Assembly (NCBI GenBank): GCA_050181295.1
Contig: JBFXDI010000193.1
Coordinates: forward strand, 1 to 5,743
Direction: 5' to 3'
Source of the DNA: JBFXDI01 sp050181295
GTDB taxonomy: Bacteria; Pseudomonadota; Alphaproteobacteria; Rhizobiales; Aestuariivirgaceae
DNA: 5,743 nucleotides
Below are positions 1 to 5,743 of this stretch, piece by piece. Under the pieces are notes generated by a model. The model had not been told where the DNA came from and did not search any database. It saw only the letters and a program-made list of their open reading frames with translations. Made by a program: the position numbers and the translations under genes. The first letter of the stretch is position 1; each line of letters begins with the position of its first letter.

Positions 1-429
1 CGGCTCGCGGCACTCGCTACCGCAGCCTATGCCGCGCCGGGCTTCCTCGCGCAACGCACGCCCGGGAGGCTGCTTCCGGAGGAGGACTGGATCGGTTTCG
101 AAGACAGCCTCGGCCATCTCCTGTCGGCGGATTGGTTGCGCCGGAATGTCGACGGCGGCCGGATCGTCTGCCGCGCCAACTCGCTTCTGGCGCTGAGAGA
201 GGCGGCGCGGGCGGGCATGGGCGTGGCGGCGCTACCCTGCTATCTCGCCGATCCGGACTCGGATCTTCGGCGCATAGGCGGCCCAATCGCCGAGATGGAG
301 GTGTCGCTGTGGCTTCTGACCCATCCTGACTTGAGGCGGGTTGCTCGGGTGCGTACCGTCATCGACTTCCTGGCCGAGGCTCTCGCGCAGCACCGGAGCC
401 TGATCGAGGGCAGAGATAGCCGGGAATGA
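1..429 (+). CDS. LysR-family transcriptional regulator, C-terminal part (5' end outside window)
   Basis: Frame 1 is open from the first base to a TGA at 427-429 and gives 142 residues without a start, so the gene begins upstream of the window. The visible part is the end of the effector-binding domain of a LysR-type regulator. Landmarks are the AAPGFLAQ segment near residues 11-18, the DWIGF segment near 29-33, the ANSLLAL...AARAGMGVAALPCYLAD block at about 59-83, and the WLLTHPDLRRVARVR stretch at about 104-118, followed by a closing helix. These are typical of the type-2 periplasmic-binding-like fold in regulators of this family. The N-terminal helix-turn-helix is not visible, so neither target nor inducer can be named. 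LysR regulators often control a divergently read neighbour, which here would lie off the left edge. The gene on its right is convergent, with 41 bp between the stops and no clear terminator. The family call is firm. Confidence 0.9.
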   Translation, partial: RLAALATAAYAAPGFLAQRTPGRLLPEEDWIGFEDSLGHLLSADWLRRNVDGGRIVCRANSLLALREAARAGMGVAALPCYLADPDSDLRRIGGPIAEMEVSLWLLTHPDLRRVARVRTVIDFLAEALAQHRSLIEGRDSRE

Positions 430-443
430 AGACGCGGAGCGAC

Positions 444-455
444 TTCAGCATTCCA
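444..455. repeat. 12-bp direct repeat, left copy
   Basis: The sequence TTCAGCATTCCA lies in the 41-bp gap between the LysR stop and the stop of the unknown gene. An identical copy in the same orientation is at 2019-2030, so the two copies bracket the unknown gene exactly. The identity is certain. Whether it is the scar of an insertion or coincidence is open. Confidence 0.4.
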
Positions 456-470
456 TTCGCGTTCGTCGCG

Positions 471-1922
471 TCAGAAGATGCCCACGGTCAGGTCGGCCGT
501 TTGGCGGCTGGCGCGGTCAACGTTGCCGCCTACCGAGGCATTGAGCTCTATCCGGATATCGACGCGGTAGAGCCCGGGCCCGCGGGTCTCATAGTCCTGA
601 CTGCCGTTTCCGGACGCCGATATCGGACCGACCACGGCCGATCCTTTAGCGTCCTTCAGCGGCTCGTTCTGCCAGTCCAGCGCTTTGATGACGGCGCCCG
701 TCGCGGGCATATCGCGCCATGTCACGCGCAGCAGCGGGGACTTCTGAGATCGGGCGATGATGAAAATCGTCCCTGTCAGATCGGCCGAAGCGGTCGCGCT
801 GGTGTCATGCCCGGTCTTGCCGACCACTTTTCCGAGCGCGCAACCCGCCGCCGTGACGTAGTGCCCGCCATGCGCCTCGATGTCGAAGCTCAGGCGCAGA
901 TTGCCTTCGGAGGTCGATTCCACGCGCGCGGTGGCCTTCGCACCGGAGGTCTTCCGCTCGAAACCGTCATCGCATTCGCTGGTTTCGGTGCCGGTTGCCG
1001 CCAGCTCGGCCGTCTCGTTGAGGGCCTTGCTCACCGTCCGCAGATCACCGATGTGGCCGCTGCCGCCTCCGCCGCCAATGCCGACCGTCGCGTTGCCATC
1101 GGCATTGAATAAGATGGCCTGTTCGCAAACCTGCTCGTTCGCGAAGATGTCGGCGGGAAGCAGCCTGACACCGACCACTCGCGGGTCCGTTGCCTTCAGC
1201 GTGGCATCGGTCGTGCTCTTGATGTCGGAGCGAGCCCCGAGGCTGGCGCTAAACGCTTCCGCCTTCGCTGCGGCATCAAGTGAGAGCATGGAATTGTTCG
1301 TATCGTAGAACCTGTAGCTCAATCCTTTCGCGACCAGCGTGGTCGCGATGACCTGATACTGTCGAGAGCGGATGCGGTCCACGCACTCCTTGACGAACGA
1401 ACAGCTTTTGACGGCTTGAACAGCCAGGTTCTCATCGATCTGCGATACCCACGCCTCGTCGCTCGCGAGTTCGACCTTCTGCACGTCGGACCATTCCGGG
1501 CCCGCCTTGATGGCGGCGCCGTAAAGCTGCGGAACCTCGACGTCGGCGCCTTCCTTCAGGCTGCCGTTCGTTTCGTAGGAGAACTGAGGAATGGAGACAC
1601 CGGCGCGGGCCTTGACCACGTCCGCCAGAGCCTCCGCCCCGCGTACGAGGCAGCTCGAGTCGGTAATGGAAGCGACCGGCAGATCGAGACGGTCGGTCGC
1701 CGGATTGGCGCTGGGCTGGTAGTTGACGATGGACCCCGGATGGACAAACTCGTCGGACGCGAGCGTCGTGACGCACTTCATCTTCTGCTGGTCGCGGACA
1801 AATTCACAAAGCCGGTCGGCAACGATGACAGGCTTCCGTGGCCAGAAGTGCCACACAGAAATTCCAACGACGCCAAGAACAACGATTGCCAGAACAACGT
1901 ATGCTGCGCGTCGCTTGTTCAT
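471..1922 (-). CDS. Membrane-anchored, probably periplasmic protein of unknown function
   Basis: I do not recognise this family. The protein has 483 residues. A short basic N-terminus (MNKRR) precedes a hydrophobic helix at about residues 7-27, with no lipobox or clear cleavage site, so a signal anchor with the remainder in the periplasm is likely. Eight cysteines (39, 50, 91, 174, 180, 266, 317, 361) would fit disulfides outside the cytoplasm. A glycine-rich loop lies at 281-289. Residues 320-483 alternate polar and hydrophobic positions and look beta-rich, perhaps an Ig-like sandwich. The ATG at 1922 is chosen because a run of six G lies 6 nt upstream. A TTG at 1958 would add 12 residues ahead of the membrane helix. 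Base composition is lower than in the neighbours: 52% GC at 1381-1440 and 55% at 1801-1860, against 67% at 3901-3960. A 228-codon plus-strand frame overlaps the 3' end, but only this strand gives a coherent protein. It is a coding gene; the function is unknown. Confidence 0.8.
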   Translation of the reverse strand: MNKRRAAYVVLAIVVLGVVGISVWHFWPRKPVIVADRLCEFVRDQQKMKCVTTLASDEFVHPGSIVNYQPSANPATDRLDLPVASITDSSCLVRGAEALADVVKARAGVSIPQFSYETNGSLKEGADVEVPQLYGAAIKAGPEWSDVQKVELASDEAWVSQIDENLAVQAVKSCSFVKECVDRIRSRQYQVIATTLVAKGLSYRFYDTNNSMLSLDAAAKAEAFSASLGARSDIKSTTDATLKATDPRVVGVRLLPADIFANEQVCEQAILFNADGNATVGIGGGGGSGHIGDLRTVSKALNETAELAATGTETSECDDGFERKTSGAKATARVESTSEGNLRLSFDIEAHGGHYVTAAGCALGKVVGKTGHDTSATASADLTGTIFIIARSQKSPLLRVTWRDMPATGAVIKALDWQNEPLKDAKGSAVVGPISASGNGSQDYETRGPGLYRVDIRIELNASVGGNVDRASRQTADLTVGIF

Positions 1923-2018
1923 GCGTAACCCCCCGGCCGCTGAAATCGAGAGCTTCAAGGCCTAACGCAACACGACGAAGGCAGAGATGGCCAGGAATGA
2001 GATGTGCGGGGGAGCTAT

Positions 2019-2030
2019 TTCAGCATTCCA
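2019..2030. repeat. 12-bp direct repeat, right copy
   Basis: This is a second exact copy of TTCAGCATTCCA, located between the 5' end of the unknown gene and the 3' end of zapA. Similarity to the left copy stops immediately on both sides. See the finding on the bracketed block. Confidence 0.4.
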
Positions 2031-2044
2031 CCGCAACGGCGGGT

Positions 2045-2428
2045 TCACCCCTCCGGGTGGGGCCGGCGGTCCCTCGGTGCCGTCTCGCGGGTGACGGCCT
2101 CGAGCCTGCGTGTCGCGGCTTCGAGCCGCTCGGCCACCTTCTCCTCCAGCTCCTGGCCCTGCTTCACCGCGCCGTTGCGCGAGACGCGCATGGCCGCGAT
2201 CTGGTCCTGCAGCTCCTCGATCTTGCGCAGGCCCTCCGCCAGCTTGTCGGCGATGACGAGGCCCGCCATCAGGAGCAGCCGCGTGTCGCCCACCTGGCCG
2301 ACCGAGCGCTGGATCGTCACCACCTCCTGGTCGATGAGCTGCGCCAGCTCCGACAGGTGCTCCTCCTCGCCGTCGGCGCACTGCATGGCGTAGCCCCGCC
2401 CGCATACCGTCACCACGACCTGGCCCAT
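2045..2428 (-). CDS. zapA: Cell division protein ZapA
   Basis: The product is a 127-residue ZapA-family protein. ZapA is a small cytoplasmic factor that binds FtsZ and crosslinks protofilaments to stabilise the Z-ring. The N-terminal beta/alpha head is clear: MGQVVVTVCGRGYAMQCADG at 1-20, then EEEHLSELAQLIDQEV at about 21-36. The hallmark GQVGDTRLLLMAGLVIADKLAE at about 44-65 leads into a coiled-coil helix at about 66-112. The C-terminus is a charged tail rich in Arg and Pro, somewhat longer than in the shortest family members. The ATG at 2428 is supported by AGGA 5 nt upstream. The gene lies 201 bp downstream of the DUF4164 gene on the same strand, a pairing common in Hyphomicrobiales. The two are probably co-transcribed, although the gap holds two palindromic repeats that could affect the downstream message. 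No convincing terminator follows the stop. Confidence 0.93.
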   Translation of the reverse strand: MGQVVVTVCGRGYAMQCADGEEEHLSELAQLIDQEVVTIQRSVGQVGDTRLLLMAGLVIADKLAEGLRKIEELQDQIAAMRVSRNGAVKQGQELEEKVAERLEAATRRLEAVTRETAPRDRRPHPEG

Positions 2429-2433
2429 CGCTT

Positions 2434-2445
2434 TCCTAACTCCTC
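2434..2445 (-). promoter_or_regulatory. Ribosome binding site region of zapA
   Basis: On the minus strand the bases before the zapA ATG contain AGGA 5 nt upstream, preceded by a second purine block GAGGAG further away. The nearer block has the better spacing and fixes the start at 2428. Confidence 0.6.
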
Positions 2446-2457
2446 GCTACCCTTCGC

Positions 2458-2518
2458 GCATGATCGGGAGCCCCAGTACCAAGCCCCCGCTTCGCGCCGG
2501 ACCCGTCCGGCATCATGC
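2458..2518. repeat. Palindromic intergenic repeat, degenerate copy A
   Basis: This 61-bp segment starts with GCATGATC and ends with GCATCATGC, so its ends are near-perfect inverted repeats. The right part carries GCTTCGCGCC followed by TCCGGCATCATGC, which parallels GCTTCACGCC and TTTCCGGGTCATGC in copy B, in the same orientation. The termini match the GCATGATC...GATCATGC repeats that I recall being scattered through Hyphomicrobiales genomes. The middle is diverged and longer than in copy B. It lies 29 bp upstream of the zapA start. Confidence 0.55.
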
Positions 2519-2583
2519 CTTGCCCCAATCCGACGGACGCCCCGCGCGCGTCCGCCTCTGCCGCCTGCCTCTTCAAGAGTGGA

Positions 2584-2628
2584 GCATGATCTCGTCGAAA
2601 AAGCGCTTCACGCCTTTCCGGGTCATGC
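2584..2628. repeat. Palindromic intergenic repeat, canonical copy B
   Basis: This 45-bp element runs from GCATGATC to GGTCATGC. On the minus strand it reads GCATGACCCGGAAAGG, then GTGAAGCGCTTTTTCG, then a GATCATGC end. This agrees closely with the widespread Hyphomicrobiales element, recalled from memory, that has a CCGGAAAA...GTTTTCGG core between CATGATC ends. It begins one base after the TAG of the DUF4164 gene, so it would lie in the 3' part of that transcript and could fold as a hairpin. I see no transposase or other sign of autonomous movement. Confidence 0.75.
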
Positions 2629-2629
2629 C

Positions 2630-2902
2630 CTACTCCCCAAGCACGTTGCGGATGCGGGCCATGGCGTTGTCCACGTGCCGCGCCGCCTGCCTTCCGGCTT
2701 CCGCGAGCGCGCTCGCCTTGGCGCGCACCGCGTCCAGCTCCTCGGCCATGCGCGAGCGGTCGGCGCGCAGCGCATCCGCCTCGCTCTTGGCCTGCGTCAG
2801 CGAGGCCTCGCGTTCGTGCCAGCGCACCATCGAGGCCTCGAGCTGCCGCAAGGCAGCCTCGAAGCGGTCCAGCGCCTCCTCGATGTTCTGGACTTGCGTC
2901 AT
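2630..2902 (-). CDS. DUF4164 coiled-coil protein
   Basis: This 90-residue, highly charged protein is helical throughout. Hydrophobic residues recur in heptad fashion from about residue 6 to 70 (IEEALDRFEAALRQLEASMVRW, later RMAEELDAVRAKASALAEAG), ending in HVDNAMARIRNVLGE. Length, composition and position directly before zapA match the DUF4164 proteins of Hyphomicrobiales. It has no signal peptide or membrane segment, so it is probably cytoplasmic and forms a parallel or antiparallel coiled coil. Its biochemical role is not known to me. The conserved neighbourhood suggests a link to cell division, by inference only. The ATG at 2902 has only a weak upstream purine block (GAG). A promoter candidate sits about 57 bp upstream of the ATG. 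The stop touches palindromic repeat B. Confidence 0.85.
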   Translation of the reverse strand: MTQVQNIEEALDRFEAALRQLEASMVRWHEREASLTQAKSEADALRADRSRMAEELDAVRAKASALAEAGRQAARHVDNAMARIRNVLGE

Positions 2903-2958
2903 CCGCTCAAAACCCCGGGCGGCCGCAATCGGCGGCGCGCCGCACCCGAATTGATGAC

Positions 2959-2987
2959 ATTTAGGGCCCGCGCCAGCCGAGCGTCAA
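2959..2987 (-). promoter_or_regulatory. Candidate sigma-70-type promoter for DUF4164-zapA
   Basis: On the minus strand, TTGACG (2987-2982) is followed after 17 bp by CTAAAT (2964-2959). The -35 box matches the consensus at five of six positions, while the -10 is weaker, as is common in alphaproteobacteria. Transcription would start near 2952 and give a leader of about 50 nt before the ATG at 2902. This is a sequence match only. Confidence 0.45.
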
Positions 2988-3038
2988 CAAAAGAGGGCGG
3001 GTTACGCGCGCTTCCGTGGTGGCCGGCAAACTGTTCTG

Positions 3039-3125
3039 CGTCATTGCCGGGCCTGACCCGGCAATCCTTTTGGCGGTCGAGCGTGGGCCTGAAAAGGATG
3101 GCCGGCTCGGAGGCCGGCTATGACG
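3039..3125. repeat. Two-hairpin intergenic repeat element
   Basis: The 87-bp element is bounded by the inverted ends CGTCAT (3039-3044) and ATGACG (3120-3125). The left arm is a perfect 9-bp hairpin, ATTGCCGGG (3043-3051) with CCCGGCAAT (3057-3065), around a 5-base loop. The right arm pairs 3098-3106 with 3113-3121 (nine pairs, one G-T) around a 6-base loop. The internal ends AATCC and GGAT also echo each other. The CGTCATxGCCGGGC...CCCGGCxATCC type of repeat is, from memory, common between genes in Hyphomicrobiales and some other proteobacteria. Here it sits between two divergent promoters and may act as a transcriptional or supercoiling insulator, which is inference. The remaining bases up to 3220 show no gene. 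Confidence 0.65.
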
Positions 3126-3220
3126 AATGGGGAGAGCCGGCCATGCCGACGAAGGCAGGGCCTGAAAGGGCGGGGGCCGCCGGTGCCCCTTCCAGGCCGT
3201 GGATGCCTTGCGCCCCGCCA

Positions 3221-3248
3221 TTGACAGGGTGGGGGCGGATGCTATGTC
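3221..3248 (+). promoter_or_regulatory. Candidate sigma-70-type promoter of tkt
   Basis: A perfect TTGACA (3221-3226) is followed after 16 bp by TATGTC (3243-3248), a plausible alphaproteobacterial -10. Transcription would begin near 3255, giving a leader of roughly 25 nt before the ATG at 3281. The in-frame ATG at 3239 lies between the two boxes and would not be transcribed from here, which favours the 3281 start. No operator is recognisable. Confidence 0.6.
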
Positions 3249-3280
3249 TCGGGCCGTTCCTCAAGCACGGTTCCCGCCCC

Positions 3281-5314
<2,034 letters not shown>

Positions 5315-5331
5315 AGTTCCACTTTCTTTTC

Positions 5332-5338
5332 GAGGAGG
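5332..5338 (+). promoter_or_regulatory. Ribosome binding site of pgk
   Basis: GAGGAGG ends two bases before the ATG at 5341. Its first GAGG is 5 nt from the start, so binding can use the earlier half at good spacing. It is much stronger than the site in front of tkt, which suggests that pgk is translated well from a shared message. Confidence 0.7.
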
Positions 5339-5340
5339 CC

Positions 5341-5743
5341 ATGGCGGCGTTCAGGACGCTCGACGACATCGATGTGAAGGGTAAGCGCGTGCTCGTGCGC
5401 GTGGACCTCAACGTGCCGATCGAGGACGGCGTGGTCCGGGACCTGACCCGCATCGAGCGCGTGGCGCCGACCATCCGGGAGCTCGTCAAGAAGGGCGCCG
5501 CGGTGATCGTGCTCGCACATTTCGACCGGCCGAAGGGCAAGGTCGTTCCGTCCATGTCGCTCAGGCCCGTGGCGCCGGCGCTCGCCAAGGCCATAGGGCA
5601 GGAGGTCTCCTTCGGCGACACCGACTGGCAGGACGGCAAGGCCGAGGCCGCCGCCAAGGCCATCAGGCCCGGCTCCATCCTGCTTCTGGAGAACACGCGC
5701 TTCCATCCGGGCGAGGAGAAGAACGACGCCGCCCTCGCCAGGA
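5341..5743 (+). CDS. pgk: Phosphoglycerate kinase, N-terminal part (3' end outside window)
   Basis: The first 134 residues of phosphoglycerate kinase are present before the window ends. The cytoplasmic enzyme interconverts 1,3-bisphosphoglycerate plus ADP and 3-phosphoglycerate plus ATP. The visible part is most of the N-terminal domain that holds 3-phosphoglycerate. GKRVLVRVDLNVP (14-26) supplies Asp22 and Asn24, DLTRI (34-38) supplies Arg37, LAHFDRPKGK (58-67) supplies His60 and Arg63, and LLENTRFHPGEEKND (115-129) supplies Arg120. All substrate-binding residues expected in this portion are intact. The gene begins 26 bp after the tkt stop with a strong ribosome site and no visible promoter or terminator between, so a tkt-pgk operon is likely. 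A gap gene, often found between these two in related genomes, is absent here. About two thirds of the protein lies beyond the window. Confidence 0.96.
   Translation, partial: MAAFRTLDDIDVKGKRVLVRVDLNVPIEDGVVRDLTRIERVAPTIRELVKKGAAVIVLAHFDRPKGKVVPSMSLRPVAPALAKAIGQEVSFGDTDWQDGKAEAAAKAIRPGSILLLENTRFHPGEEKNDAALAR

Noticed and set aside
430..470. Possible bidirectional terminator between the convergent LysR and unknown genes
   Set aside because: The only pairing, GCGAC with GTCGC, is five pairs around a 20-base loop, with no T-tract.
426..1112. 228-codon plus-strand open frame overlapping the unknown gene
   Set aside because: The translation has no membrane anchor, domain or even composition. It is the antisense shadow of the minus-strand gene, and its ATG overlaps the LysR stop without an independent ribosome site.
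2046..2059. Possible terminator hairpin CACCC-CTCC-GGGTG at the end of zapA
   Set aside because: The stem is only five pairs, overlaps the zapA stop codon and has no following U-tract on either strand.
1962..2405. 147-codon minus-strand frame overlapping zapA
   Set aside because: It covers the zapA body in a different phase with biased Arg/Gly/Ala composition. ZapA itself matches its family over its core.
2429..2629. CRISPR-like or tandem repeat array between DUF4164 and zapA
   Set aside because: There are only two imperfect palindromic copies of different length, with no regular spacers and no cas genes. They fit a dispersed intergenic repeat better.
1838..3280. 481-codon upstream extension of the transketolase frame
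   Set aside because: It runs antisense through zapA and DUF4164 and across repeats and promoters. It is Arg/Pro/Ala-rich with no recognisable domain. It is an open frame caused by high GC, not a fusion protein.

Overview
The window looks like a GC-rich alphaproteobacterial chromosome, most likely Hyphomicrobiales (Rhizobiales). Three things support this. ZapA and DUF4164 genes lie divergent from a transketolase gene, the transketolase and Pgk sequences are of alphaproteobacterial type, and there are palindromic intergenic repeats of the GCATGATC...GATCATGC kind known from this order. No genus can be named from the sequence alone.

Layout from left to right. (1) Positions 1-429, plus strand: the C-terminal 142 residues of a LysR-type regulator, cut by the window edge. 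(2) Positions 471-1922, minus strand, convergent with the regulator: a 483-residue membrane-anchored, probably periplasmic protein of unknown family. It is visibly less GC-rich than the rest and is bracketed by a perfect 12-bp direct repeat. (3) Positions 2045-2902, minus strand: a DUF4164 coiled-coil gene followed by zapA. The 201-bp gap between them holds two copies of a palindromic repeat. (4) Positions 2903-3280: a divergent control region with a promoter candidate for each direction and, between them, an 87-bp two-hairpin intergenic repeat. (5) Positions 3281-5314, plus strand: a complete transketolase gene (tkt). (6) Positions 5341 to the end, plus strand: the first 134 residues of phosphoglycerate kinase (pgk), 26 bp after tkt and probably in the same operon.

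The right half is core machinery: carbon flow through the pentose phosphate/Calvin and triose phosphate reactions on one side, and Z-ring assembly on the other. The left half looks accessory. Two departures from the usual order stand out. There is no gap gene between tkt and pgk. The segment after zapA, where 6S RNA and 5-formyltetrahydrofolate cyclo-ligase genes often lie, is occupied by the unknown gene and the regulator. I found no CRISPR array, tRNA, rRNA, transposase or recognisable defence system. The best candidates for something undescribed are the unknown protein and the block it sits in.
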